From contig NZ_FNNP01000001.1 of assembly GCF_900106805.1 (NCBI RefSeq), positions 930,001-994,000 on the forward strand: 64,000 nucleotides of DNA, written 5' to 3'. Made by a program: the position numbers and the translations under genes. Source of the DNA: Ruegeria halocynthiae (GTDB taxonomy: Bacteria; Pseudomonadota; Alphaproteobacteria; Rhodobacterales; Rhodobacteraceae). A model generated the notes under the pieces. The model did not search any database, was not told the origin of the DNA, and was given only the letters and a program-made list of their open reading frames with translations. Positions 8,959 to 18,630 of this stretch are shown here, in pieces (the first letter of the stretch is position 1; the number at the start of each line of letters is the position of its first letter).

Positions 8959-10101
8959 CTAGGCGCGCAGACGCTGACGGCTCCGCGCCAACCAATGCGC
9001 CAACGTCAAAAGCGGCAAATCCTTAAAAACATGCGTATCCACCATATTCATAAAGTCATCAAATGGCAGAATTTTACTCCGGATATCTTCCCCTTCTGAT
9101 GCCAAACCGCCCTTATCAACAGTATTGGTCAAATCCGCTAGCCCGACATAGAGGTAGATGTATTCGGTTGACGATCCACTGGATGAATACGCACCTCCGG
9201 CATATTCCAGCTTGCGCAGTGATATTTGCGCCTCTTCCATGGCCTCACGATGGGCTGCCTGCTCGGGCGTTTCTCCGGGGTCGATCATGCCTGCAACCGG
9301 TTCCCACATCCATGGCTCGGGATCGTCAATCAGGAACACGGGTGCCCGAAACTGTTCTACCAACAAAACCGTGTCGCGCACCGGGTCGTAAGGCAGGACA
9401 ATCACCGCAGATCCCTGCATCAACCCGCTGCGATGCAAAGCGGGTCCCATTGAACCATCATATTGCCGGTACTGCAGTTCGATCTCATCAATTCCAAAAT
9501 AGTTCACGTAGGCGGGTTTTCGATGGTGCACGATCACATCCTGCGCTGTGTCCCGGTCATCTCCGGTGCTGCGCTGCATTGCGGCCAATCTGCCCCATGC
9601 GCGCGTACGGATGGCCGGAAAACTGCGGGCAATTGCCGAGGCCTCTACCTTGCCAAAATGGGTCATCACCTCTTCGGCCGCGAGCATGGAAAGCGCACCC
9701 CAGTCTCTGGTCCAGGCGTCCAGATCCCATGGCGCGCCGGTTTTCCAGGCGTCCGAATCGGAAAAAAACACCAGTGCCTGATGTGCCTCGCCATCGCTGG
9801 TTATGACGGTTTGCGCACGCAGATCATATTCAAACCCACCTTCATAAAAGGCCAGGCGCGCGCGCTCTGTATCACCCAGACCCCGCACCAGCACGCCTTT
9901 GGCCTGTGTGCCCTGTTCGGCAATAATCATCGGGAAAGGTTGATCCTGAACCGAATACACTGCGTGATCAGGTAACACCGCGTGCGTGGCCAATAAATCG
10001 TCCGCGCTGCGGCCCATGACATATTCCAGCAACGGCTCATGGCGCAAAGTGCCATAGAAAAATAGGTTAGACAAAGTTGAGGCCCCGGATTGGCAAATCA
10101 A
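8959..10101 (-). CDS. trgB: TrgB-like fusion: gamma-glutamylcyclotransferase-like domain + NUDIX hydrolase
   Basis: A 380-residue two-domain protein. The N-terminal part (about 12-120) begins LFFYGTLRHEPLL, the signature of the AIG2/gamma-glutamylcyclotransferase-like fold. The C-terminal part (about 190-375) is an ADP-ribose-pyrophosphatase-like NUDIX domain: the box runs GMIDPGETPEQAAH then REAMEEAQI, with the usual final glycine replaced by Gln. The order trgA-trgB-cysK matches the R. sphaeroides tellurite-resistance loci. The track-long start is a TTG at 10099-10101; a TTG nine codons later (MSNLFFYGT) with GGGGC upstream is also plausible. The substrate is unknown; thiol or nucleotide-sugar clean-up is only inferred. 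Confidence 0.88.
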   Translation of the reverse strand: MICQSGASTLSNLFFYGTLRHEPLLEYVMGRSADDLLATHAVLPDHAVYSVQDQPFPMIIAEQGTQAKGVLVRGLGDTERARLAFYEGGFEYDLRAQTVITSDGEAHQALVFFSDSDAWKTGAPWDLDAWTRDWGALSMLAAEEVMTHFGKVEASAIARSFPAIRTRAWGRLAAMQRSTGDDRDTAQDVIVHHRKPAYVNYFGIDEIELQYRQYDGSMGPALHRSGLMQGSAVIVLPYDPVRDTVLLVEQFRAPVFLIDDPEPWMWEPVAGMIDPGETPEQAAHREAMEEAQISLRKLEYAGGAYSSSGSSTEYIYLYVGLADLTNTVDKGGLASEGEDIRSKILPFDDFMNMVDTHVFKDLPLLTLAHWLARSRQRLRA

Positions 10102-10103
10102 AT

Positions 10104-10544
10104 TTAACGCCAGCGACGAACGGCGATTTCGGTCAGTACACCGCTGACAACCGCACCGATACCCAGCGTGATCAGGATTTCGGGTGTCAACAGTTGCTCT
10201 CCATAACCAACACCGATCTTGAAAATGGCAAGCAGGGCTTCAAACGGGCCGCCAAACCGATGGCGCATCGCCTGACTGAACATCTCGTACGTGCCTTGTA
10301 CGAACAGACCCCAAAAAACCAGAGCAACCACACCTGTCAGTCCGTTATTGACCCCAGCCGTCCAGCCGCGCCCTGCGCGTTTACCCATGATGACCCAGCC
10401 GCAAACAATCCCAAGGACCATATTCACATAGGTGAAGCTGCCATAGCTCTTACCCTCCTCACCATTGTCGATGATCATGCTTGAAACAAGGAACGCTATC
10501 ACCAGCAGACACAACGCGGCGACGAGACGTGAGGCTGTAGGCAT
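10104..10544 (-). CDS. trgA: TrgA family membrane protein
   Basis: A 146-residue integral membrane protein with about four hydrophobic spans (residues 8-26, 38-55, 68-86 and 120-140) and a basic C-terminus (AVRRWR). The sequence pattern and the position two bases upstream of trgB fit TrgA, described in Rhodobacter sphaeroides as part of the trgAB tellurite-resistance locus. The biochemical role is unknown. It follows cfa after 16 bases, so it sits in the middle of the phrA-cfa-trgA-trgB-cysK-mscS run. Confidence 0.85.
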   Translation of the reverse strand: MPTASRLVAALCLLVIAFLVSSMIIDNGEEGKSYGSFTYVNMVLGIVCGWVIMGKRAGRGWTAGVNNGLTGVVALVFWGLFVQGTYEMFSQAMRHRFGGPFEALLAIFKIGVGYGEQLLTPEILITLGIGAVVSGVLTEIAVRRWR

Positions 10545-10560
10545 TCGGTATTTCCGTTCT

Positions 10561-11826
10561 TCAACTGGGTTTAGCTATTGTGATCTGTGTCACATCACAA
10601 TTGCCAGTGTCAAAGGCTGCTCCACATGCGGTCAAGTAATAATTCCACATGCGGCGAAAACGCTCATCAAATCCCATCTCTGAAATCTTATCCCACTTGG
10701 AATTAAACGTCTCATACCAGCGGCGCAAAGTCAGATCGTAGCTTTTACCGAACTCCTTCGAGCGTACTATGGTCAAACCAGCCTGATCGATCTGATCTTT
10801 CAGGATTTTTGGCGCAGGCAACATCCCCCCCGGGAATATGTATTTTTGAATGAAATCAACACCATTCTTGTAAACCTCCCACCGATGATCAGCGACGGTA
10901 ATGATCTGCAAAGTGGCATGTGCACCGGGTTTTAGCCGATCACGTACCGTGTCGAAGTAAGCTGGCCAATACTTCTGCCCGACTGCCTCGAACATCTCGA
11001 TCGAGGCAATCCCGTCATATTGTCCCTGCTCATCGCGATAGTCCTGCAGTTTAAACTCTACAAGTTCAGTAAGTCCTGCCTTTTCAATGCGTTCCTTAGC
11101 ATAATTCAACTGCTCCTGACTAATGGTCAACCCAGTGACACGCAGCCCGCGCACTTTAGCAGCATACTCGGCGAAACCGCCCCAACCACACCCGATCTCG
11201 AGTATATGATCCCCCGGTTTAGCCCCCATTTCATCCACGAGGCTGGCATATTTTGCGGTTTGCGCATTCTCAAGGCTTTCCTGCCCGGTTTTGAAAATGG
11301 CGCTGGAATAGGTCATCGTATCATCCAGCCATAGACCGTAGAAATCATTACCCAAATCATAGTGATACGAGATGTTCTTCTTCGCCTGCGATCGGTTATT
11401 GCGGTGCAGCCAGAACCTTAATCTTTCATAGGCGCGAACAAGAATTTGCCCGGTGAAATCATCGTAGACAGTTTCAGTACCCAAATGCACGAGATCCATG
11501 AAACTGCGCAGATCGGGTGTGCTCCAGTCACCTTCGAGATAGCCATCAGAAAATCCCAGTTCTCCCTCGCGCACCAATCGGGAAAAGACTTCAGGGTCAT
11601 GGATGTCCACATGTGCAACCGGTCCGGGCTTGGGCGCATCGGCCCGGAAAACGCGACCATCCGGCAGCGCGATGTCAAGCCGACCGCTATCCATCCGGTT
11701 CAGCATCTTGAACACTTGTGCAAAATATCTCGGCAGGTCCTCCTGCCCTTCGATGCTCGTCAAAAACATCCGCTCTCCCTTCTGCGGTTGCGGAACAAAG
11801 CTAGGGCGAGATTCGGTTTCTGGCAA
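10561..11826 (-). CDS. cfa: Cyclopropane-fatty-acyl-phospholipid synthase
   Basis: This SAM-dependent enzyme adds a methylene bridge to double bonds of membrane phospholipid acyl chains, making membranes more resistant to acid and oxidants. The 421-residue protein carries the family entry motif ISYHYDLGNDFYGLWLD (152-168) and the SAM site ILEIGCGWGGFAEYAA (208-223), plus GLTISQEQ. Length is normal. It starts 12 bases after the photolyase gene, so both are probably one transcript. In R. sphaeroides phrA and a cfa gene belong to the RpoE singlet-oxygen regulon, in line with the candidate promoter ahead of phrA here. Confidence 0.95.
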   Translation of the reverse strand: MPETESRPSFVPQPQKGERMFLTSIEGQEDLPRYFAQVFKMLNRMDSGRLDIALPDGRVFRADAPKPGPVAHVDIHDPEVFSRLVREGELGFSDGYLEGDWSTPDLRSFMDLVHLGTETVYDDFTGQILVRAYERLRFWLHRNNRSQAKKNISYHYDLGNDFYGLWLDDTMTYSSAIFKTGQESLENAQTAKYASLVDEMGAKPGDHILEIGCGWGGFAEYAAKVRGLRVTGLTISQEQLNYAKERIEKAGLTELVEFKLQDYRDEQGQYDGIASIEMFEAVGQKYWPAYFDTVRDRLKPGAHATLQIITVADHRWEVYKNGVDFIQKYIFPGGMLPAPKILKDQIDQAGLTIVRSKEFGKSYDLTLRRWYETFNSKWDKISEMGFDERFRRMWNYYLTACGAAFDTGNCDVTQITIAKPS

Positions 11827-11838
11827 GTTTTCAGTTCC

Positions 11839-13263
11839 TTACTGATCTTTTCTGGTCTTATAATGGTGCAATGCGCGCGCGCGCCCTTCTCTCAAATTCA
11901 CGACGGGATCTGGATACAGGTCTTCCCGAGATAGCCCCCACGATCGCGGTGCAGCATCGAAATACGCCAGCGCAGTGGCGGAAGGGTCGGTACAACCTTC
12001 AGCGACCCAGCGGTGCAAATATTCCGAATTCGGATCAAACCGCTCACGCTGTGTCATCGGATTGAAAATACGGAAATACGGGGCGGCATCAGGCCCCGAT
12101 CCGGCCACCCATTGCCACCCCATCGCATTTGCTGCCGGGTCCCAGTCGGTCAGGCAATCCGCAAACCAATCCGCACCGATTTTCCAGTGCGTCATCAGGT
12201 GTTTGGTCAGGTAGCTCGCGACAATCATGCGCGCCCGGTTGTGCATACGTCCGGTTACGTACATCTGCCTTAAACCCGCATCCACGACCGGAACCCCGGT
12301 CCTTGCCCGCCGCCATGCCCACACTTCGGGCACATCGGGATCGGTGTTCCACGGAAACGCATCCCATTCGGACTTCCAATTATTCGTCAAAAGATCTGGC
12401 CAATGGTACATCAGGTGATAGGCGAATTCGCGCCAGACGAGCTGACGCAGGTACGTCTCACTTCCGGATGCGCCTGTCCAGCCGGCGTTTTGCACGCGGT
12501 GCCAGATGGCTCGCGGCCCGATTTCGCCCAACGCCAGGTATTCCGAAAGATCCGATGTTCCAACGTCATCAAGCCGGTCTCGTTGTTCGCGGTATTTGTC
12601 GATCCGCTCCAGGAAACCATCCAATTGATCCAGCGCGGCGGCTTCTCCTGGGCGGACGAACGGTTGCACAACACACGCGCCACGCCGCATGTTTTGATCC
12701 AGCCGCCAATCGACCAGTTGATCAGTTGCGGGCCAAGTCTGTGGCGCCGTTAGCCGCGCAGGGGCCAATTCGGGCGAGGGCACATCGCGCCCATGTACCG
12801 ATCGCCACATCGGAGTGAACACCCGAAACGGCTGGCCAGCTTTGGTGGCGATGGTCCATGGTTCAAACAACAAATGACCGGCAAAGGACCGGACTTCAGT
12901 TCCCTGCCCTGCCAATATGGCCTTGATCCGCTTGTCTCTGTTGATTGCATCCGGATCATAGGCCCGCGACCAGAAAACAGCGCCTGCACCTGTTTCCTCT
13001 ATCAAATCGCAAAGCACATCCAGCGCATCACCCTGCCGCAGGATCAACCTACTGCCAGTCTGCTCAAGACTCTGAGCAAAGGCCTTCAGACCTAAACCCA
13101 ATCGCCATTTCGGCGCAGCGCCCAGTGACTGAACCTGATCATCCAGTATGAACACAGGAACAATGGGCCGCCTCGACCGTACCGCCGCAGCAAGCGCCGG
13201 GTGGTCACTTAATCGCAGATCACGCCTAAACCACAAAATGATCGGAGATTGCCCAGATTTCAT
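11839..13263 (-). CDS. phrA: Deoxyribodipyrimidine photolyase
   Basis: A light-driven DNA repair enzyme that splits cyclobutane pyrimidine dimers using FADH-. The 474-residue protein begins ILWFRRDLRLSDHPAL, the N-terminal photolyase motif. The C-terminal FAD domain has WREFAYHLMYHWP, GRMHNRARMIVASYLTKHL, DWDPAANAMGWQWVAGSG and the tryptophans expected for electron transfer. I chose the ATG at 13261-13263, preceded by a GCAGGG ribosome site, over a GTG 17 codons upstream. It is class I/bacterial type by eye; a cryptochrome-like variant cannot be fully excluded. A sigma-E-like promoter lies in the 47-base gap to the upstream aminotransferase gene. Confidence 0.94.
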   Translation of the reverse strand: MKSGQSPIILWFRRDLRLSDHPALAAAVRSRRPIVPVFILDDQVQSLGAAPKWRLGLGLKAFAQSLEQTGSRLILRQGDALDVLCDLIEETGAGAVFWSRAYDPDAINRDKRIKAILAGQGTEVRSFAGHLLFEPWTIATKAGQPFRVFTPMWRSVHGRDVPSPELAPARLTAPQTWPATDQLVDWRLDQNMRRGACVVQPFVRPGEAAALDQLDGFLERIDKYREQRDRLDDVGTSDLSEYLALGEIGPRAIWHRVQNAGWTGASGSETYLRQLVWREFAYHLMYHWPDLLTNNWKSEWDAFPWNTDPDVPEVWAWRRARTGVPVVDAGLRQMYVTGRMHNRARMIVASYLTKHLMTHWKIGADWFADCLTDWDPAANAMGWQWVAGSGPDAAPYFRIFNPMTQRERFDPNSEYLHRWVAEGCTDPSATALAYFDAAPRSWGLSREDLYPDPVVNLREGRARALHHYKTRKDQ

Positions 13264-13284
13264 AGCTGCCCTGCATTTTTCTTT

Positions 13285-13313
13285 TGATACGAAGCAACGC
13301 GGAAACCGGATCA
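13285..13313 (-). promoter_or_regulatory. Candidate ECF sigma-E (RpoE/ECF11-type) promoter of phrA
   Basis: Read on the minus strand, TGATCC (13308-13313) is followed after 17 bases by GTATCA (13285-13290), and the phrA start codon lies 21 bases further on. TGATCC at -35 is the hallmark of the Rhodobacter RpoE-ChrR promoters, and phrA is a known member of that regulon. The TGA of the motif is also the stop codon of the upstream aminotransferase gene. The -10 match is only partial, so this is a prediction. Confidence 0.5.
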
Positions 13314-14540
13314 CAATACGTGGTCGAGTGCCTCCAAAAGCTGATTAACTTCCTGTTGACTTGTGTAGTGCGTAAAGCTGAGGCGCAGAATTCCTTGATC
13401 TACATCGACGCCCATCGCCTGCAGCGGGCGGTGCGCATAAAAATCACCACCGCCGGCCATAATACCGTATTTGGCAAGCTGCGCTGCAATAGGCTTGGCC
13501 TTTTTGCTCAAGGACAAAGCGACCGTTGGTGCACGGAGATTTGCGTCAGACGGCCCGATCAGGCGCAGCGTGTTCCGGTCTTTGACAGCGTCAAGCAGAG
13601 GTTGCAGTAATGCAACCTCTTGCGCACGCATCAGATCGTGGACAAATGCGCCGCGCGCAGAGGCGTCTGTTTCTGGTCCACCATGATGATCACAAAGCAG
13701 ATCAACATAATCGGCCATACCCGCGCTGGCCGCGATTTGCGCATGATCAGGCCCGGCAGGTGTAAAACGCATATAAAGCGTTGCAGCGTTGAAGTAATGC
13801 GCCTGATTGGGCAACAGCTCACCCAAAGTTCGTCGAATGACCATGCAGCCCTGATGCGGCCCATAGGTCTTGTAAGCAGAAAACAGATAAATATCCGGCC
13901 CCAGATCACCCACATTGGGGAACCCGTGCGGCGCATAGGATACGCCGTCGACACAGACAAACGCGCCAGCTGCATGAGCAATCGCTGTGATCTCGGTGAC
14001 GGGGTTAATCTCTCCTACAACATTTGAACAATGCGGGAAGCAGACGAGACGAACCTTTTCGTCCAGCAGATCCTCCAACGCCCGCGGATTTAGTGATCCG
14101 CTTTCCGGGTCAATCTGCCATTCCCGGATTTCGATACCTTCATCAGCCAACCTCCGCCAGGGTCTGGAATTGGCTTCGTGGTCCTGATTGGTCACAATAA
14201 TCGCGTCGCCCGGCTGCATCCACTGCCGGAAGGCTTGTGCCAGCACATAGGTATTCTGCGTCGTCGAGGGGCCAAAGCTCAACTCCTCCGTATCCACACC
14301 CAGTATCGCGGCCAGACGGGTACGCGCCTCGTTCATTTCTTCGCCACCAAGATGGCTGGCCTCATAGGGACCGTAAGGCTGAACCTTCCGCTGCGTATAG
14401 AACCGACTCAACCTGTCGATCACGGGCTTGCAGGTATATGATCCGCCAGCGTTTTCAAAGAAGGCCTGCCCTTGAAGGCTGGGTTCGGCAAAGGCCGGAA
14501 ACTGTGACCGAACAAAATCGATATCGAGGGTGGTCATCAC
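13311..14540 (-). CDS. Class V aminotransferase, cysteine-desulfurase-like
   Basis: A 409-residue PLP enzyme of the class V aminotransferase/SufS-like group. The PLP lysine is Lys224 in YLFSAYKTYGPHQG, with the aspartate of VCVDGVSYAPHG before it and the H121 motif DHEANSRPW stacking on the cofactor. It fits the cysteine-desulfurase-like family often found alone rather than in suf/isc operons. The mobile catalytic cysteine loop of true desulfurases is not obvious, so the reaction is uncertain. It ends 47 bases before phrA, and its TGA overlaps the candidate sigma-E -35 element. Confidence 0.88.
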   Translation of the reverse strand: MMTTLDIDFVRSQFPAFAEPSLQGQAFFENAGGSYTCKPVIDRLSRFYTQRKVQPYGPYEASHLGGEEMNEARTRLAAILGVDTEELSFGPSTTQNTYVLAQAFRQWMQPGDAIIVTNQDHEANSRPWRRLADEGIEIREWQIDPESGSLNPRALEDLLDEKVRLVCFPHCSNVVGEINPVTEITAIAHAAGAFVCVDGVSYAPHGFPNVGDLGPDIYLFSAYKTYGPHQGCMVIRRTLGELLPNQAHYFNAATLYMRFTPAGPDHAQIAASAGMADYVDLLCDHHGGPETDASARGAFVHDLMRAQEVALLQPLLDAVKDRNTLRLIGPSDANLRAPTVALSLSKKAKPIAAQLAKYGIMAGGGDFYAHRPLQAMGVDVDQGILRLSFTHYTSQQEVNQLLEALDHVL

Positions 14541-14823
14541 ACATCACTCGCTTGTCATGTTTCAAATACCGGGAAACTGCCCGCGCATGATTCGGGCAAT
14601 CCCGCAAACAAGGCAGGTCTTCCAGCCCAGCCGCAAGCCTTCGGAACCTCCGAAGATCGGCGGCAGCCCCGCTAATGACATCGCGGCCATCTCAGGACCA
14701 CGCCAGATAACAAGATGCTGATGATTGGGTCAAGCAATTGTGTTGATGGTGTTTTTTTGTCTTTTTGCGATGTAGAATACGCGCGCCAGCCGCATGGAAA
14801 TGCACCGGTGCGCGCAGCAGAGC
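14541..14823. other. Intergenic region between pyrH and the aminotransferase gene
   Basis: A 283-base stretch between two minus-strand genes. Short open frames here have no family motif. A T-rich patch (GTGTTTTTTTGTCTTTTTG, 14749-14767) stands out, but no good stem precedes it on either strand. It presumably holds the promoter of the aminotransferase gene. I see no RNA gene, and frr, which often follows pyrH, is absent. Confidence 0.5.
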
Positions 14824-15576
14824 TTAACCCTGGACTTTGGTGTAAGTGCCCTCACCAGCCAGAATACCGCGGAAACCGCCGGGCTCATCCAGACCGAACA
14901 CTATCAGCGGCAGATTGTTGTCGCGGGCCAGCGCAATAGCCGATGCGTCCATCACCCGCAGCCGCTTGGTCAGCACGTCGTCATATGAAACACTGTCATA
15001 TCTCACAGCATCCGAGTGGATCTTGGGGTCCTTGTCATACACGCCATCCACGCCGTTCTTGCCCATGAATATCGCCTGGCACGCCATTTCATTGGCCCGC
15101 AAAGTGGCGGCCGTGTCGGTTGTGAAATAGGGATTCCCGGTTCCGGCGGCAAAGATGCAGACCCGTTTTTTCTCAAGGTGGCGGACAGCGCGGCGACGGA
15201 TGTAGGGCTCGCACACTTCATCCATCCGAATGGCCGAAATGACACGGGTGAAGACCCCTACCTCTTCCAAAGCAGATTGCATCGCCAGCGCGTTCATGAC
15301 GGTGGCGAGCATACCCATGTAGTCCGCTGTCGTGCGTTCCATCCCTTGTGCCGAACCTGACAGACCACGGAAGATATTGCCGCCACCGATCACCATGCAG
15401 ATTTCGACACCCAGATCGTGAACCGATTTCACCTCTTGCGCGATGCGCTGAACTGTTGGCGGATGCAGGCCGAATCCCTGGTCCCCCATCAGCGCCTCCC
15501 CCGAGATCTTCAACATGACGCGTTCATATGTTGTTTTCGGGGTCTCAGTGTTCTCGGCAGATGGGGAAAGGCTCAT
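14824..15576 (-). CDS. pyrH: UMP kinase
   Basis: Phosphorylates UMP to UDP in pyrimidine nucleotide synthesis. The 250-residue amino-acid-kinase-fold protein has [17 protein letters not shown] near the N-terminus, the glycine loop [10 protein letters not shown] and the C-terminal [15 protein letters not shown] segment, all diagnostic of bacterial hexameric UMP kinase. The C-terminus is normal. It is divergent from miaA with 97 bases between starts. The frequent tsf-pyrH-frr order is not visible: frr is absent downstream. Confidence 0.96.
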   Translation of the reverse strand: MSLSPSAENTETPKTTYERVMLKISGEALMGDQGFGLHPPTVQRIAQEVKSVHDLGVEICMVIGGGNIFRGLSGSAQGMERTTADYMGMLATVMNALAMQSALEEVGVFTRVISAIRMDEVCEPYIRRRAVRHLEKKRVCIFAAGTGNPYFTTDTAATLRANEMACQAIFMGKNGVDGVYDKDPKIHSDAVRYDSVSYDDVLTKRLRVMDASAIALARDNNLPLIVFGLDEPGGFRGILAGEGTYTKVQG

Positions 15577-15673
15577 GTTGCGCTCCGGGCTGGCACGGGG
15601 TTATTTTCCAGCGCAAAATGAAGCAAAACCCCCGCAGGTTCAATGCGGATAGTCAGGAACAAGGCAATCAATA

Positions 15674-16567
15674 ATGGCCGACAACACCGCGAACCGGCTT
15701 TGGAAGCAATTGCCGACGATCCCTGATGACAAACCGGTACTGATTGCCGGGCCCACGGCCTCGGGAAAATCGGCGCTGGCGCTTTTGATCGCGGAACGCT
15801 GCGGTGGCGTGATCATTAACGCCGATGCAAGTCAGGTCTATGACTGCTGGCGCATAATTTCTGCCCGCCCTTCGATCGAAGAGGAAGCCCGCGCTCTGCA
15901 CCGCCTCTATGGGCATATCGCGTATGATCAGGTCTATTCCACCGGACATTGGCTGCGCGAGGTGACACCATTGCTATCACTAAACCCGCGCCCGATCATC
16001 GTGGGTGGGACAGGCCTGTATTTCAATGCACTGACCGAGGGTTTGGCTGATATCCCGGCAACCCCGCCGGAAGTCCGGGCAAAGGCAGACATGATTTCAC
16101 TGCCCGAACTGATTGCGGAGCTCGACAGCCAGACCTTGGGCAAGATTGACATCCGCAATCGCGCTCGTGTGCAGCGCGCATGGGAAGTTGTGACGGCGAC
16201 CGGGCGCTCTCTGGCAGATTGGCAGGCCAATACCTCCACTCCGGTTCTGGATGTCAGTGATTCCGTTTCAATCGTGTTCGATGCCGAGAAAGACTGGCTA
16301 CTGGATCGTATCAGTCGCCGGTTCGATCAGATGCTGGATCAGGGGGCAATGGATGAAGTCGCCACCATGCGCGAACGTTACGACCCGTCCTTGCCTGCCT
16401 TTAAGGCAATTGGTGTGCCAGAACTTATGGCTTGCCTCGAAGGTCGCATGACACTGGACGATGCCCGCGCGCGAGCGACAATTGCGACACGACAGTTCGC
16501 CAAGCGTCAACGGACTTGGTTTCGCGCTCGCATGAAATCTTGGCACCATATTGACGCCAAAGTCTGA
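15674..16567 (+). CDS. miaA: tRNA dimethylallyltransferase
   Basis: Transfers a dimethylallyl group to N6 of A37 in tRNAs reading codons that start with U. The 297-residue protein has the P-loop [12 protein letters not shown] (24-35), the NADASQVY motif that binds the tRNA base, [16 protein letters not shown], and the terminal [14 protein letters not shown] segment. Length is usual for the family. It is transcribed away from pyrH. No hfq follows. Confidence 0.96.
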   Translation: MADNTANRLWKQLPTIPDDKPVLIAGPTASGKSALALLIAERCGGVIINADASQVYDCWRIISARPSIEEEARALHRLYGHIAYDQVYSTGHWLREVTPLLSLNPRPIIVGGTGLYFNALTEGLADIPATPPEVRAKADMISLPELIAELDSQTLGKIDIRNRARVQRAWEVVTATGRSLADWQANTSTPVLDVSDSVSIVFDAEKDWLLDRISRRFDQMLDQGAMDEVATMRERYDPSLPAFKAIGVPELMACLEGRMTLDDARARATIATRQFAKRQRTWFRARMKSWHHIDAKV

Positions 16568-16918
16568 ATACTGCAACCATGCAGCCATATATAGTAATTT
16601 AAAACATAGGCTTAGAAGGCATCAATTCAAATCCGCAACACCTTTGGGTCTTTCTAGATACCAAAGCTCGCATTGTTTCAATTTGTAACTTGACGGGCCT
16701 CACATTCCAACAGGATGTCGTTTTTGTGCCATCAATGACGATTTCCGACATTGACGTCGCAAAAAAACTGGTGCGGAATGCGGGCATGGGGATGTTCAAA
16801 AATCTAAAAACCAAGCTTTCGGCCCTACCGACCGACGCGAAACGGTCCCTGTAGTGCCCGGTACTACCAACCAGAAACACGAAATCTAAAAAATATTTAG
16901 TGTCACAGGGAGACATCT
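16568..16918. other. Intergenic region upstream of the ABC importer operon
   Basis: This 351-base gap is richer in A and T than the surrounding genes. A frame without stops runs on the plus strand from 16603 to a TAG near 16854 (about 83 codons); its residues look protein-like (HLWVFLDTKARIVSICNL), but it has no ATG near its front and no ribosome site. It may be a gene remnant or chance. The last 60 bases, with AAAAAATATTTAG and a CAGGGAG ribosome site, should contain the importer promoter and leader. I see no clear operator. Confidence 0.45.
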
Positions 16919-18589
16919 ATGGAAAACCAGACAATTAGTGGAAAGCCGATGCACTGGGCGGCAGAAATGCACGCTCAGGAATATCGCGACGGCAATCTGA
17001 GCCGACGCGAATTCATGGCCCGTGTGACTGCGCTGGGTGTTGCCGTTCCGACAGCCTATGGCATGATCGGTTTGCAGTCGCCCGCCGCAGCGCAAGAGCC
17101 GCAGAAAGGCGGCACCATTCGTTACCAGATGGAAGTGCGCGCCCTGAAAGATCCTCGTACTTATGACTGGACGCAAATTGCGACCTTTACGGCCGGATGG
17201 CTGGAATACCTTGTTGAATACAACAACGATGGTTCATTCAAGCCGATGCTGCTGGAAAGCTGGGAGGCAAATGACGACGCTACCGAGTACACTCTGAACG
17301 TCCGCAAAGGTGTTAAGTGGAACAATGGCGACGATTTCACAGCCGAAGATGTGGCACGTAACATCGAAGGCTGGTGCGACGCTTCGCTTGAAGGCAACTC
17401 GATGGCCTCGCGCATGGCATCCTTGATCGACGAGAGCACTCAGAAAGCTGCCGATGGCGCGATTACCGTGGTCGACTCACACACCGTTAAGCTGAAATGC
17501 GGTGCACCGGACATCACGATTATTCCCGGTATGGCCGACTATCCGGCACCCATTGTTCACAGCAGTTTCGATGCAAACGATATGCTCTCTAATCCAGTTG
17601 GCACAGGCTTTATGATGCCGGAAAGCCACGAAGTGGGCGTAAAGGGTGTACTGGTTCGCAACGAAGGCTTTGACTGGTGGGGCTATGAGGCCGGCAAAGG
17701 CGGCTATGTTGATCGCATCGAGTTCATTGACTACGGCACTGATCCGGCGGCTTTCCTCGCCGCATATGAGGCCGAAGAAATCGACATGAACTGGGAGTCG
17801 GTTGGCGAGTTCGTCGACATCTTCGACAGCATCGGCCTTGTTCGATCGGAAATCCCGTCGGGCTTTACCATCGTTATCCGTCCGAACCAGCTGGCCGAGG
17901 ATGAAAACGGCAACAAGATTTATGGCGACAAGCGTGTGCGTCAGGCTCTGGCCATGGCCGTCGACAACGATGTGTGCCTGGAATTGGGCATGTCTGGCTA
18001 CGGCATTGTTGCTGATAACTGTCATGTCGGCCCGATGCACCCCGAGTACGATTCAGCGGTTACACGCATTCCCTACGATCCTGCGGGGGCCAAAACCCTG
18101 ATGGACGAGGCCGGAATGGGTGATTTCGAGCACGAAGTTCAGTCTATCGACGATGACTGGCGTCGCAACACCACCGCTGCTGTAGTTGCCCAGTTGAACG
18201 ACGCGGGCATCAAGGCCAAGCATACGGTTCTGCCGGGCTCGACCTTCTGGAACGACTGGACGAAGTATGCCTTCTCGTCGACTAATTGGAACCATCGCCC
18301 GCTGGGTACTCAGGTTCTGGCACTGGCCTACAAGTCAGGCGTGGCCTGGAATGAATCTGGTTTCGCCAATGAAGAGTTCGATACGCTGTTGGCCGAGGCA
18401 AACTCGATCGCGGATGTCGACAGACGCCGCGAGGTGATGGCCAAACTTCAGGCGATCATGATTGATGAGGGTGTGACTATCCAACCCTACTGGCGCACAG
18501 CCATGCGTCACCACCGTGACAATATGGTGGGCGTTGAAAAGCACATCGCTGACCTGCCGCAACTGTATAAGTTCGGCATCATATCCTAA
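16919..18589 (+). CDS. ABC importer substrate-binding protein (family 5), Tat-exported
   Basis: A 556-residue periplasmic solute-binding protein of the peptide/nickel/opine family (SBP_bac_5). It carries an unusually long leader with a twin-arginine motif, [17 protein letters not shown], cleaved near AAAQE, so it is probably exported folded by Tat. The fold is recognisable from [38 protein letters not shown] and [14 protein letters not shown]. It heads an operon with two permeases and a fused double ATPase. The substrate cannot be read; di- or oligopeptides, opines or other small amines are possible. A strong hairpin follows the gene, so it is probably expressed above the membrane subunits. 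Confidence 0.93.
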   Translation: MENQTISGKPMHWAAEMHAQEYRDGNLSRREFMARVTALGVAVPTAYGMIGLQSPAAAQEPQKGGTIRYQMEVRALKDPRTYDWTQIATFTAGWLEYLVEYNNDGSFKPMLLESWEANDDATEYTLNVRKGVKWNNGDDFTAEDVARNIEGWCDASLEGNSMASRMASLIDESTQKAADGAITVVDSHTVKLKCGAPDITIIPGMADYPAPIVHSSFDANDMLSNPVGTGFMMPESHEVGVKGVLVRNEGFDWWGYEAGKGGYVDRIEFIDYGTDPAAFLAAYEAEEIDMNWESVGEFVDIFDSIGLVRSEIPSGFTIVIRPNQLAEDENGNKIYGDKRVRQALAMAVDNDVCLELGMSGYGIVADNCHVGPMHPEYDSAVTRIPYDPAGAKTLMDEAGMGDFEHEVQSIDDDWRRNTTAAVVAQLNDAGIKAKHTVLPGSTFWNDWTKYAFSSTNWNHRPLGTQVLALAYKSGVAWNESGFANEEFDTLLAEANSIADVDRRREVMAKLQAIMIDEGVTIQPYWRTAMRHHRDNMVGVEKHIADLPQLYKFGIIS

Positions 18590-18603
18590 GCCTAAAGTAA
18601 TAA

Positions 18604-18630
18604 GGCCGCGCCTCTCGGGCGCGGCCTTTT
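18604..18630 (+). terminator. Intrinsic terminator or attenuator between binding protein and permease
   Basis: A perfect 9-base-pair stem GGCCGCGCC/GGCGCGGCC (18604-18612 and 18618-18626) encloses a 5-base loop and is followed by TTTT. It lies 14 bases after the binding-protein stop and 80 bases before the first permease. The short U tract suggests partial termination, or an RNA-stabilising 3' hairpin, giving more binding protein than permease. Confidence 0.8.

Noticed and set aside
12129..12818. Plus-strand frame of about 230 codons within the photolyase gene
   Set aside because: Arginine-, proline- and serine-rich shadow of a confirmed photolyase domain.
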